Positions 39,108 through 48,079 of a stretch of 64,000 nt of DNA are shown piece after piece; position 1 is the first letter of the stretch, and every line of letters starts with the position of its first letter. The translations under genes were made by a program, and so were the position numbers. Under the pieces are notes generated by a model. The model was not told the DNA's origin. It saw only the letters and a program-made list of their open reading frames with translations, and made no database searches. Source of the stretch: Chromatiales bacterium (GTDB lineage Bacteria; Pseudomonadota; Gammaproteobacteria; JAGRGH01); NCBI GenBank assembly GCA_020445605.1, contig JAGRGH010000055.1, positions 38,180-102,179 on the forward strand, given 5' to 3'.

Positions 39108-39623
39108 TCAGCGGCGCTCGTAGGTCCAAGTGGTCCTGCCGTCGGTCAGCACCAGCTGATTGCCGAACCGGTAGAACTCGTAACGATCGAGCTGATCGAG
39201 TTCGGGCCGGTAGACGAGCCAGTGCCGGCCGCGCACGATGAGCTCCGAACTCGTCGGCGCGCGGTGATTGCCCCAGATCAGCGCGAGACGGTCGCCACGG
39301 ATGACCATGCGCTCGCCGTAGCGACCGAACCAGGTGCCGTCCAGCCCCACGGCCGCGACGTTGCGTCCGGCCGTGGTCGCGCCCCAGGGCGAGATCGGCG
39401 GCGCGGACGGCACCCAGTCCTGCAGCGCCGGGGCGCGCGGTTCGTTGCGCTCGCGGGCCCAGTCGGCCATCTCGCGCAACATCTCGCCGAACAGCGACTG
39501 CGCGGCGAACCCCGGAGCCGGCAATGCCAGAAACGCGGCCAACGCCACGCGCCGGCCGCCACGCGCGACGGCCCGCCGATCGATCCGGGCACGCAAACCG
39601 TGCCATAGCGCACTGAAACGCAT
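39108..39623 (-). CDS. Exported protein of unknown function
   Basis: A 171-residue protein with a twin-arginine-like N-terminus (RIDRRAVARGGRRVALAAFLALPAPGFA) and a cleavage site near GFAA-QSL. The mature part is beta-rich, with LDGTWFGRYGERMVIRGDRLALIWG and LVLTDGRTTWTYERR, which could form a small lipocalin-like barrel. The ATG at 39623 has GGGGGAG four bases upstream. It lies divergent from the cyclase-like gene across 61 bp. No family recognised. Confidence 0.65.
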   Translation of the reverse strand: MRFSALWHGLRARIDRRAVARGGRRVALAAFLALPAPGFAAQSLFGEMLREMADWARERNEPRAPALQDWVPSAPPISPWGATTAGRNVAAVGLDGTWFGRYGERMVIRGDRLALIWGNHRAPTSSELIVRGRHWLVYRPELDQLDRYEFYRFGNQLVLTDGRTTWTYERR

Positions 39624-39684
39624 ACACTCCCCCGACATCATTGTCCCGATTATCGTCGACCGCGACCCGTATCGCACCGCTTCC

Positions 39685-42048
39685 ATGCTGCGCTGGCTAC
39701 AGGATCGAGTCACACGTCCATTCGACGCGCAGGCGTTCGTCAAGACGCTGGGCAGCCCGCAGGTCCCGGATCTGGGACTGAATGCCGCCCTGCGCGGCAT
39801 TGACAACATCCACATCGATGCCGCGCTCTTCCCGGGCTTTCGCAAGTCCCTGGTCGGCGTACTCGAGCGGCTGATGCGCCAGTGCGCCGCGCGCCTGGTC
39901 GGCGACCGCACGGCCGATCCGGCGTTCGAGACCGAAGAGGCGACGCAGTTCTCCGGCGGCTACCAGATGATGATGGACATCGCGATCCTGCGCGCCCGGC
40001 GCGATCGGTCGCTGGTGCCGATCCAGGTCCTGCAACTCGCGACGACGAAGTTTCTGCTGGCGAGTTCCGCGACCGCGTTCCGCGCGCTCACCGACCGCCT
40101 GCGCTCGGCGCGTTATGCCGCGTCCGAGCAATCGTCCGGACGTTCGCTGGAGCTCCAGCAGCGCATCGTGCTGCTGGCCCGCCGCGGCGCGGCGGCGCAG
40201 TACGAGGTCAACCGCCTGCTGTTCGACCAGTTCGACCGCGCGGAGACACGGCGTCTGGCAAAACAGCGCAAGGCCATCACCGGGCGTTCCTGGCCGATCC
40301 CGCGCCGCATCCTGTTCAACCCGCTCGTGCAGTTGCCGACCCTGCGCGATGCAAACCTGCTGATCGAGCACTACCCGCTGTTCCACGATGCCGCGGGCCG
40401 TGCCTGCTTCGCGGAACTCAACCGCCGTGCATTGACCTGCTTCGCGGCCCTGCTGCCCGAGGACATCACCATCGCCGTGCGGGGCACCATGGATGGCGTA
40501 TCCAGCGGCCCGATCGAACGCATCGACGAAGGCGGCCTCGCGGGTTTCCTCGAGACCGAGATGCTGCTCAAGGACGTGCTCGCCGCGCAGGAGTATCAGC
40601 AGCCGCTGTCGACCTGGTTCGACGACCCGAACGTCGTCGAGCGCATCACCAAGGCCGAGGCCAACGAGGCGTATCGCGAAATCCTGCGCCAGCAGGACGA
40701 CCGTGACGGACTGCGGCAGTACGACGCCACCGTGCGCGTGCAGCGTCAGTTCGCCGATCGCTGGTTCGAGGCACTGCAACGCGACCGCATGCTGCATGCC
40801 GCGGCCGCGGGCTACGAGGTCTCGAAGCTCAACGTCGCGTTCCAGTACACCGTTCCGGTCGAGACGCTGCATGCCTATGTCGCCGATCCACGCGGCCAGC
40901 GGCACCTGCGGCGCAAGATCGAGACGCTCTCGGAGACCGCGCCCGAGCCGGTCGACCTGAACCTGCTCGAACAGACCGCCGAACACGTTCATTCACGCGC
41001 GACCCACGGCGCGCGCGAACTCGCCGCGCAATATCTCGTGGACTTCGCACGGTTCCGGCGCGATCTCAAATACGCCTATCTGCTGTTTCGCGCCATGGAA
41101 CAGGTGCGGGTGCTGTCAGCGGAGTCCGATCTCACGCTCTCGCGCACCAACAGCACCCTGTACGACTTCGCGCCCGACGCCAGCGCCCGGCCCGCGAACG
41201 AGGCGCGCGAGGCGCGCCACCATGTCGTCATCAAGGCGGACCTGCGCGGATCGACGATCCTGACCGAACAGCTGCTGAAACGCGGCCTGAATCCGGCCTC
41301 GCATTTCAGCGTGAACTTCTACACGCCGATCGACAAACTGATCGGCGAGTTCGAGGCGGAAAAGGTGTTCATCGAGGGCGACGCGATCATCCTCGCCCTG
41401 TACGAGTACACGAACACGCGCAGCGAACGACTGACCGTCGCACGCGCCTGCGGGCTGGCGCGCGAGATCCTGCGGGTCGTGCAGGCACAGAACGATCAGA
41501 TCCGCAAATACGACGTGCCGGCGCTGGAAATCGGCATCGGGATCGCCATCGCCCCGGGCAAACCGACGTTTCTGTACGACGGCGAACGCCGGATCACCAT
41601 CTCACCGGCGATCTCCGCGGCCGACCGCGCCTCGTCGAGCAGCAGTCTTGCGCGCAAGGGCGCAACCGCGACCCAGAACCGTGTGCGCAGCTTCGAGCGC
41701 GACGGCGAGAAGCTCTGGCACAACGTCGATGGCATCGCCCTGAGTCCGGACGGTTTCGCACGCCTGCGGCGCGACGTTTCGCTGCACCGCATCGAAATCG
41801 ACCTGTTCGAGGACGGCCGCATGGAGCGCGTGTATGCCGGGCGTTATCCCGACGGCGCGGGAAACCTGCGCTGGCTGATCGTGCGCGAGGTCCATCCCGA
41901 GCCGTGGCCGGGCTCGTCGGGCATCGGCCTGCCGGAAGGTGAACCGGCGTTCTACGAGGTGGTCACGCCGGCCGGCGCGCTGAGCAACGTTCGCAAGGCG
42001 CTCGCCGCGGGCCGCGCAACGGAAGACCCGGGCGGCGTGCCCGGCTGA
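39685..42048 (+). CDS. Large protein with C-terminal class III nucleotidyl cyclase-like domain
   Basis: A 787-residue soluble protein. Residues 1 to about 500 are mostly helical and match no domain I recognise. Residues about 512-670 follow class III cyclases: first metal Asp in HVVIKADLRGSTILTEQ (Asp519), EKVFIEGDAIILALY with second metal Asp566 and a Lys560 in the adenine-selecting position, LEIGIGIAIAPG, then ISPAISAADRAS, where the transition-state Asn appears replaced by Ser644 while Arg648 is kept. It may make cAMP slowly or be a binding-only relative. A C-terminal domain of about 100 residues follows. No membrane segment. Divergent from a small exported protein and convergent with slt. 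Confidence 0.7.
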   Translation: MLRWLQDRVTRPFDAQAFVKTLGSPQVPDLGLNAALRGIDNIHIDAALFPGFRKSLVGVLERLMRQCAARLVGDRTADPAFETEEATQFSGGYQMMMDIAILRARRDRSLVPIQVLQLATTKFLLASSATAFRALTDRLRSARYAASEQSSGRSLELQQRIVLLARRGAAAQYEVNRLLFDQFDRAETRRLAKQRKAITGRSWPIPRRILFNPLVQLPTLRDANLLIEHYPLFHDAAGRACFAELNRRALTCFAALLPEDITIAVRGTMDGVSSGPIERIDEGGLAGFLETEMLLKDVLAAQEYQQPLSTWFDDPNVVERITKAEANEAYREILRQQDDRDGLRQYDATVRVQRQFADRWFEALQRDRMLHAAAAGYEVSKLNVAFQYTVPVETLHAYVADPRGQRHLRRKIETLSETAPEPVDLNLLEQTAEHVHSRATHGARELAAQYLVDFARFRRDLKYAYLLFRAMEQVRVLSAESDLTLSRTNSTLYDFAPDASARPANEAREARHHVVIKADLRGSTILTEQLLKRGLNPASHFSVNFYTPIDKLIGEFEAEKVFIEGDAIILALYEYTNTRSERLTVARACGLAREILRVVQAQNDQIRKYDVPALEIGIGIAIAPGKPTFLYDGERRITISPAISAADRASSSSSLARKGATATQNRVRSFERDGEKLWHNVDGIALSPDGFARLRRDVSLHRIEIDLFEDGRMERVYAGRYPDGAGNLRWLIVREVHPEPWPGSSGIGLPEGEPAFYEVVTPAGALSNVRKALAAGRATEDPGGVPG

Positions 42049-42058
42049 GCGGGTACCT

Positions 42059-43987
42059 TCAGACTTGGGCTGCGACCGGTGCGAGCCAGTCGCTGACCCG
42101 CCGGCCATCGCCGACGCCCATCTGGAAGCGGTAGATCGCGCTGTAGGCGAACACGCGGCGCACATAGTCGCGGGTCTCGCGATAGGGGATCGTCTCGATC
42201 CATAGATCCGCAGGCATTTCGGCATCGGGCAGCCAGCGCTTTACCCGCTGCGGGCCGGCATTGTAGGCGGCCGTCGCCAGTACGCGATTGCCGTCGAAAC
42301 GTTCCAGCATGGATTTCAGGTAGGTCGTGCCAAGCCGCAGGTTGGTATCGGCGGTCTTGAGGTCGGCGAGTCGCGGACGGCGCAGCTTGGCCGTGCGGGC
42401 GACCGAGCGGGCGGTCTGCGGCATCAGCTGCATCAGGCCGGTCGCCCCGACCGGCGAACGCACCGCCGGGTCGAACGCGCTCTCCTGGCGCACCAGACCG
42501 AACACCCAGTCCACCTCCAGCGACTGCGCCGCTGCGTTGCGTTCGATGGCGTCGCGGTAGGCGATCGGAAAGCGCAGATCCAGGTGGTCCCACTCCTCGG
42601 CGCGGGCGACCGTCAGAATCGCCTGACGATGCCAATCCCAGCGCGCGGCGAGTTTCGCGGCGGCCACGAGATCGTCGGCATCCAGTGCGGCAGTCCAGTC
42701 GCGCCACTCGCGGCGCGCATCCAGATCGCGATCCAGTGCGCGCAGCTCGACGATGCGCCGTGCCGCCGGCGTGGTGCCGAGCGCGTCGATGCGCGCGGCG
42801 TTCACGGTCTCCGGGTCGGCGGCGATCTTGTAGTCTCGGCCAAGCCGATCGGCCGCCAGAAAGCCATAGAAATCCCGCTCGCCGGCGAGCGCATCCAGCA
42901 GAGAGCGGGACTTGCCCGCATGGCCGCGCTCGGCCAGCCCGCGCGCGCGCCAGTAGCGCCAGGTCGCGCGCTCGGCCAGCGCCGCAGGCATCTCGCCGAT
43001 CCAGCGCAGGGCGAGATCCCAGTCGGCGAAACCCAACGCCGTGCGCACGCGGGTCTCGTGGACGTCGAAATCGGTCTGCTCCGGAACGAGATCGTTCAGG
43101 AACGCCAGCGCCGAGCGCTGGTCGGTCGAAGACAGCGCGCGGATCAGTCGCGGCGTCGCCTGCACGAACTGCTCGGCATCGACGGTCTGGTCACGCCGCC
43201 AGCGCTGCCAGTAGGCGTGCGCCGCGAGCGGATCGTCACGGGTGAAGCGCACCAGCGCATGGATCAGCCAGGCGTCGCGCCACGCATGCGGTGCGTAGGC
43301 GGCTTTGGTCGCGAGCAGCCGCTCGGGCTTTTGCTGCGCAACGAACCAGTTCGCGGCGGCGGCGCGATCCGCCGAGGGCAGTTGTTCGACGAGCCAGCGC
43401 GCGAGCGAGACCTCGCCCTCTTCCATCGCCAGCGCGACGCGCTGCCAGATCAGCCCGTCGTCACGGCCGCCGGCCTTGGTCCAGGCCGCAAACAATGGGT
43501 CACAGGCCGACGGCTGCGAGCGACCGACCAGCCACAGCCGGCGCGCCCCTGCCCAGGCCTCGTCCGTTCGGCCGGTCGCCAGCAGCGCACGCGCCTGCCA
43601 GCACTGCTCGGTGGTGCCGGCCTCGTCGGCCCGATAGAAATCCAGATATTCGTTCCAGCGCCCCCTGGCCGCGAGCAGATCCAGCCATTCGTGCAACAGT
43701 CGCGAACCGAGCGGCATGCGCTCGCGGCTGTCGATGAATGCGCGGACCTCGTCAGCACCGGCCTTCGCCAGGCGCGCGTTGAGCTGCGCAAAATCCAGGT
43801 AGGGCGCCAGCGGATAGCCGGCGAGTTGTTTACGCAGTGTTTCAAAGGTTTTCTGATCGCCGCGTTCGAGTGCTTTTTCCGCGGCAAGAAAATCCGTCTG
43901 CTCGCCGGTGAGCGCAGCCGCGGCCAGCGACTGCACCGGCAGCCAGACAAGAAACGCCAGAATCGAAAGTTTCGCCCGGTATTTCAT
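42059..43987 (-). CDS. slt: Soluble lytic murein transglycosylase
   Basis: Periplasmic enzyme that cleaves the MurNAc-GlcNAc bond with 1,6-anhydro product. The 642-residue protein has a signal peptide (WLPVQSLAAA), a long alpha-superhelical U/L domain (to about residue 470) and a C-terminal lysozyme-like domain with VFGLVRQESAFDPAVRSPVGATGLMQLMP, in which the Glu of QES is catalytic, then LGTTYLKSML and ATAAYNAGPQRV. Length matches Slt70. ATG at 43987 is chosen for the signal peptide. The 247 bp up to the next gene hold no clear feature. Confidence 0.95.
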   Translation of the reverse strand: MKYRAKLSILAFLVWLPVQSLAAAALTGEQTDFLAAEKALERGDQKTFETLRKQLAGYPLAPYLDFAQLNARLAKAGADEVRAFIDSRERMPLGSRLLHEWLDLLAARGRWNEYLDFYRADEAGTTEQCWQARALLATGRTDEAWAGARRLWLVGRSQPSACDPLFAAWTKAGGRDDGLIWQRVALAMEEGEVSLARWLVEQLPSADRAAAANWFVAQQKPERLLATKAAYAPHAWRDAWLIHALVRFTRDDPLAAHAYWQRWRRDQTVDAEQFVQATPRLIRALSSTDQRSALAFLNDLVPEQTDFDVHETRVRTALGFADWDLALRWIGEMPAALAERATWRYWRARGLAERGHAGKSRSLLDALAGERDFYGFLAADRLGRDYKIAADPETVNAARIDALGTTPAARRIVELRALDRDLDARREWRDWTAALDADDLVAAAKLAARWDWHRQAILTVARAEEWDHLDLRFPIAYRDAIERNAAAQSLEVDWVFGLVRQESAFDPAVRSPVGATGLMQLMPQTARSVARTAKLRRPRLADLKTADTNLRLGTTYLKSMLERFDGNRVLATAAYNAGPQRVKRWLPDAEMPADLWIETIPYRETRDYVRRVFAYSAIYRFQMGVGDGRRVSDWLAPVAAQV

Positions 43988-44234
43988 GGTAGAGCGTCTC
44001 CAGACGCACGGAGATTTTATCGCCATCGGGCCGCCGCATACAGCCTGACAAACATACATCGCCGCGCAGTCATAGCCATTACAATGATTGCGACATCGCT
44101 GATCTCGCCGAGATGCTGCTCAGTTCAGACGCAGATGGCGTGGGCTGCGGCACGCCAGGGTAGCTCCGTAAGCTTGATCGTCGATCGGTTCCCGGGCTTC
44201 AATCACCCCGGCGCGGCATTCCCGATTTGTTTTG

Positions 44235-45050
44235 ATGACCCAAATACCCGACATCGACTTTGCAGCCGTTCGCGCCCTGATACGCGAACTCGGCCGCGAG
44301 ATTGCGCTGCCCGGTTTCGCGCGCACGCAGTCCACGCGCAAGCATGACGGCTCGGTGGTCACCGAGATCGACCTGGCGATCCAGCAGGAGGCAACCGCGC
44401 GTCTGGCCGCGATCGCGCCCGGTATCGCGCTGCTCGGCGAGGAGATGTCGGCCGACGAGCAGTCACGCCTGCTCGCCGGCGATGGCCCGCTGTGGTGCCT
44501 GGACCCGCTGGACGGCACAAGCAATTTCGTCTCCGGCGTGCCCGTGTTCGCAATCTCGCTGGCGCTGCTTGTTGCAGGCCGCAGCGTGTTCGGCGTGGTC
44601 TACGACCCGGTGCGCGACGAGTGCTTTCATGCCGAACTCGGTGCCGGCGCGTGGCTCGGCGACCGTCGCTTGGAAGTCACCGATCCGGCGCCGAACCTGC
44701 GGCGCGCGATTGCGCTGATCGACTTCAAGCGACTGAAGCCGCCGCTGTCGTGGGCACTTGCCAGCGCTGCGCCGTATCGCTCGCAGCGTTCGATCGGCTC
44801 GGTCGCACTGGACTGGTGCTGGCTCGCCGACGGGCGCTGCGATGTCTACCTGCACGGCGGCCAGCGCCTGTGGGACTGGGCCGCCGGCGAACTGATCCTG
44901 CGCGAGGCCGGCGGCGTCAGCGCGACGCTCGACGGGCTCGATCAGGCGCAGGCGAGCCTGACTCCGCGTTCCGCGGTCGCCGCCACCAGTACGGCGCTGT
45001 TCAACGACTGGCGCGAATGGCTGTCAGCCGCGGCGAGCCGCAGTCCATAG
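44235..45050 (+). CDS. Inositol monophosphatase family phosphatase
   Basis: A 271-residue Mg-dependent, lithium-sensitive-type phosphatase: KHDGSVVTEIDLAIQ, LLGEEMS (metal Glu), LDPLDGTSNFVSGVPVF (motif A, DPxDGT) and WDWAAGELILREAGG (motif B). The substrate (inositol phosphate, histidinol phosphate or 3'-phosphoadenosine 5'-phosphate) cannot be set from sequence alone. The ATG at 44235 is preferred to an in-frame TTG one codon earlier. It overlaps the next gene by 34 bp. Confidence 0.88.
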   Translation: MTQIPDIDFAAVRALIRELGREIALPGFARTQSTRKHDGSVVTEIDLAIQQEATARLAAIAPGIALLGEEMSADEQSRLLAGDGPLWCLDPLDGTSNFVSGVPVFAISLALLVAGRSVFGVVYDPVRDECFHAELGAGAWLGDRRLEVTDPAPNLRRAIALIDFKRLKPPLSWALASAAPYRSQRSIGSVALDWCWLADGRCDVYLHGGQRLWDWAAGELILREAGGVSATLDGLDQAQASLTPRSAVAATSTALFNDWREWLSAAASRSP

Positions 45051-45541
45051 GGCGCCGGCGCGGCCTCGCGGCCCGGTTGCCGCCGCGCCTGCGCCTGGCG
45101 CTGTATCCGCCGTTCTGGCTCATGCGCCTGAAGATCGTGGAACTCGACCCGCACTGGCGCCGGGTGCGCATCCGGCTGCCGCTTACGCGACTGACCCGCA
45201 ATCCGGGCGGGACGATGTTCGGCGGCAGCCAGGCCGCGCTCGCCGACCCGATCGCGGCACTCGCCTGCGCACGCAACTTCCCCGGCCATTCGGTCTGGAC
45301 ACGCTCGCTTTCGATCGACTTCATGCACGAGGCGCGCGGCGATCTGGATCTGCGGTTTGAGTTCACCGACCTGCAGATCGAGCAGATTCGTACCGAGCTT
45401 GCCGCACGTGGCCGCGCGACGCCGCAGTTTGAATACGGCTACCATGACAGCTCCGGCCGCCTGTGCACCGTGGTGCACGCGCGCATCGCCATCCGCCCGC
45501 GGGGCTACCGCCCCGCCCGACCCGAAACCGCCGATGATTGA
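45017..45541 (+). CDS. DUF4442 hotdog-fold protein, thioesterase-like
   Basis: About 174 residues. From LYPPFWLMRLKIVELDPHWRRVRIRLPL onward it follows the DUF4442 hotdog pattern, including NPGGTMFGGSQAALADPIAALACAR and SIDFMHEARGDLDLRFEF. Relatives of this fold hydrolyse acyl-CoA, but no activity is shown for DUF4442. ATG at 45017 overlaps the phosphatase gene; a TTG at 45079 is an alternative start. Its stop overlaps the Sel1 gene start. Confidence 0.7.
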   Translation: MAVSRGEPQSIGRRRGLAARLPPRLRLALYPPFWLMRLKIVELDPHWRRVRIRLPLTRLTRNPGGTMFGGSQAALADPIAALACARNFPGHSVWTRSLSIDFMHEARGDLDLRFEFTDLQIEQIRTELAARGRATPQFEYGYHDSSGRLCTVVHARIAIRPRGYRPARPETADD

Positions 45542-45974
45542 TCCCAACCAGGAAATGGACCTGCGCAGCGGCATTGCCGCATTCGAGGCCAAACACTTCT
45601 CGCGCGCCGCGCAACTGCTGTCGCCACTGGCCGACGCCGGCAACTCTGACGCGCAATACCGCATGGCGATCATGCTGCAGAACGGTCTGGGCATGGCCGT
45701 GGATGCAAAACGTTCGTACGCATACATGAAGCAGGCCGCCGAGAGCGGTTTCAGCCTTGCCGAACACGGCCTCGGCTTCATGCTGCTCGAGGGCGAATGC
45801 ACCGCCGCCGACCCGGCAGCCGCCGCGCTCTGGTTCGAACGCGCCGCCGAGCAGGGACTGGTCGGTTCCATGACCACGCTGGCGATGATGTATCGCGACG
45901 GTAATGGCGTGGCCCCGGATGCCGAAAAGGCCAGCCACTGGTTCAAGCGCGCGGGCTTCGACGATCTGAATTGA
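45534..45974 (+). CDS. Sel1-repeat protein
   Basis: A 146-residue protein of about three Sel1-type helical repeats: DAQYRMAIMLQNGLGMAVDAKRSYAYMKQAAESG, LAEHGLGFMLLEGECTAADPAAAALWFERAAEQG and SMTTLAMMYRDGNGVAPDAEKASHWFKRAG. No signal peptide, so probably a cytosolic binding protein. The start overlaps the DUF4442 gene stop by eight bases, and the three genes from 44235 look like one operon. The partner is unknown. Confidence 0.85.
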   Translation: MIDPNQEMDLRSGIAAFEAKHFSRAAQLLSPLADAGNSDAQYRMAIMLQNGLGMAVDAKRSYAYMKQAAESGFSLAEHGLGFMLLEGECTAADPAAAALWFERAAEQGLVGSMTTLAMMYRDGNGVAPDAEKASHWFKRAGFDDLN

Positions 45975-46105
45975 CGGGCGCGCAGCGCTCGTCCATTCCG
46001 CCACGTCACACGTTTTCCCGGTTTTCGGGGCGGTTCAGGGATCAGACTCCGGCCAACGTCTGGCCCCGACTGCCACCTTGGCAACGTCAACAGACAACTG
46101 CCGCC

Positions 46106-47047
46106 TCACTCCCACTCCATCTCCTGGAATACCTGCTGGGCATTGCGACCCTTGAGCGTCTCGTAGTCCTCGAGGTACGAAAAGCGCGACTGGTCGAGTG
46201 TGCCAATCTGGGTGATGTCGCCGCCGGTCTCCATCAGGGCGCCGACGGTTTCGCGCAGGAACACCAGGTAGTCGAGCGAATCGGCCCGCGCCCGCGCCAG
46301 GTCAGCGACAGGGCCATGTCCCGGAATGACGGTTGCCGGTTCGAGTGCGGCCATGGCCGCAAACGCCTCGATCCAGAGAGCGCTCTTCGATTGTGGCAAC
46401 ACACCCAGCATGCGGCCGACATAGACCGCGTCGCCACTGAATACGATGCGCTGTTGCGGAAGCCACACCAGGCTGTCGCCCGGCGTGTGGGCCGGTCCCA
46501 CCCTGCGCAACTCGAAAGCGGTACCGCCCAGCGAAAAATCCAGGCGTTCTTCGAAGGTCTCGTCCGCGTAGACAGGCTCGGTGTGGGCCATCCCCGCCGC
46601 GCCCACGAGCATGTGCAGCACGGATAACTGCTCCGCGCCACGCGCACGCTGATCGTCAACCGCGGCGCGACTCGCAATGATGCGGGCGCCCTGATGTTTG
46701 AAGAATCCGTTGCCCAGCCAGCGGTGATCCTGTCCGCCGCTGTTGATGACGATTCGGACCGGCTGACCGGTAACCCGGCGTATCAGCGCGTCGATCGCTG
46801 CCGCCCCCTGGTGACTGCCACCGGGGTCGACCAGCACGACACCTTCGTCCGTCACCACGAATCCGAAGGTGGCGTTGTTGCCCAGATTGTCGGGCGAGCG
46901 GTTGCCGAAGGGGCCAACGATCGCATAAACACCGTCGCTGACCTTCTGCAGGCGGAGGCTGTCGCCGTGATCGGCCGCCTGCACCACAGCGGCAAGCAAC
47001 ATGATCGTTGTCGTCAGCAGGCCGGTAAAAACATTGGATCTGGACAT
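46106..47047 (-). CDS. Exported metallo-beta-lactamase fold protein lacking two zinc-1 histidines
   Basis: A 313-residue protein with signal peptide (cleavage near VVQA-ADH). The MBL fold shows VYAIVGPFG, FGFVVTDEGVVLVDPGG, GPAHTPGD (His187), IVFSGDAVYV (Asp206) and IPGHGP (His244). The usual HxHxDH reads SGGQDH (103-108): the first two His are Ser103 and Gly105, while Asp107 and His108 remain. So zinc site 2 is intact and site 1 is not. It resembles SoxH/quinoprotein-associated hydrolases in length and export, but catalysis would have to use one metal. The ATG at 47047 begins the signal peptide. Confidence 0.8.
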   Translation of the reverse strand: MSRSNVFTGLLTTTIMLLAAVVQAADHGDSLRLQKVSDGVYAIVGPFGNRSPDNLGNNATFGFVVTDEGVVLVDPGGSHQGAAAIDALIRRVTGQPVRIVINSGGQDHRWLGNGFFKHQGARIIASRAAVDDQRARGAEQLSVLHMLVGAAGMAHTEPVYADETFEERLDFSLGGTAFELRRVGPAHTPGDSLVWLPQQRIVFSGDAVYVGRMLGVLPQSKSALWIEAFAAMAALEPATVIPGHGPVADLARARADSLDYLVFLRETVGALMETGGDITQIGTLDQSRFSYLEDYETLKGRNAQQVFQEMEWE

Positions 47048-47172
47048 GTATTCTGCTCTCGATTCAGGGTGACTCGGCGCAGAACCGGCATGACCGACCG
47101 GACATGGCTCCAATGTCCTGCCGGTCAGACAATTCTGTTCCTGGTGCCGGCCCGGGTCAGGGTCAAGACCTC

Positions 47173-47293
47173 AGCACACGGAGGCGCTGACATTCTCAGC
47201 GGCGGCATGCCGTTGAAAATGAAAGAAAACGAAAAATCACACTTTTTCGTTTTCGCTGCTCTGACAATCCGGGACGGATTGATCAGAGCTTCC
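47173..47293. repeat. Repeat family A, copy A4 (left end lost)
   Basis: Right end GGATTGATCAGAGCTTCC (47276-47293) followed by CTAA matches A3, as do AATCC/GGATT (47266-47280), the central GAAAACGAAAA/TTTTTCGTTTTC hairpin (47225-47254) and GCCGTTGAAAATG. The left terminal repeat is not recognisable. The right end overlaps the last codons and stop of the ElyC-like gene. The rest of the 235-bp gap (47048-47172) shows nothing clear. Confidence 0.65.
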
Positions 47294-48068
47294 CTAAGAC
47301 GTCCGAAAACCACCCACGCAGTTCGTACCAGCGGCTGCCCAACCATTCGTGCAGCAAAAGGCGCGATGCGGACAATGAGCCGGCGTCCGGAAGCCAGGTC
47401 CGCCACGGCTCGCCTTCGAGCAGATCGCCGGCCAGCAGGGTTGGCGCCGGGACAACCGCAAATCCGGCCTTCTCGAACACCGCGACCGAACGCGGCATGT
47501 GGATCGCATGCGTGACCAGAACGATGGTCTTGACCCCGCGAGGCAACAGCAGCCGCGCGGCGAAATCGGCGTTCTCCTGAGTGGTGCGCGAGTCCGGCTC
47601 GACCCAGTGCACGGGCACCCCGAACTCGTTCTGCACGACATCACGCGAGAGTTCCGCGAGCGACAGGCCACGTTCCTTTGAATCACCATTGACCAGCAGC
47701 GGCAAGCCGGACTGACGTGCCAGTCGCGCGGCGTAACGCAGGCGTGCAAGCGTATCCATGCCCACGCTGTCGCCGCCGTATTCCGGCGCCCCGTAGTAGC
47801 GCCCGGCGCCGAGCGCGACGATGGCCTGCGCGCCGGATTGCGGGAGCGTCTGCACATCGAGCGCCGCGTAGGTCGCGATGCGCGGATACATCCAGTCGAC
47901 GAACCAGGGTGTCGAGGGCACATACAGCCCAAACATGGCGATGAAACTCAATAGCCACGCAAACCGCCGCCGGCGCGCGAACACGAACAGCGCCAGCACG
48001 AGCAGCACGATGGGGCCACCCGGCGGCAGGATCAGGAGTTCAGCGATCTGTTCGAAGCGCGCGTCCAT
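47283..48068 (-). CDS. DUF218 (YdcF/ElyC-like) membrane protein
   Basis: A 261-residue protein with two N-terminal membrane helices (about 15-30 and 36-52) and a DUF218 domain: AIVALGAGRYYGAPEYG, RLRYAARLARQSGLPLLVNGD, VPVHWVEPDSRTTQENADFAARLL and IVLVTHAIHMPRSVAVFEKAG. This is the ElyC/SanA architecture linked to envelope and peptidoglycan precursor homeostasis, which suits the wall-gene block upstream. The last codons and TGA come from repeat A4, so the C-terminus may be altered. It follows lipA by 11 bp. Confidence 0.85.
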   Translation of the reverse strand: MDARFEQIAELLILPPGGPIVLLVLALFVFARRRRFAWLLSFIAMFGLYVPSTPWFVDWMYPRIATYAALDVQTLPQSGAQAIVALGAGRYYGAPEYGGDSVGMDTLARLRYAARLARQSGLPLLVNGDSKERGLSLAELSRDVVQNEFGVPVHWVEPDSRTTQENADFAARLLLPRGVKTIVLVTHAIHMPRSVAVFEKAGFAVVPAPTLLAGDLLEGEPWRTWLPDAGSLSASRLLLHEWLGSRWYELRGWFSDVLGKL

Positions 48069-48079
48069 CTGGATCGGAT

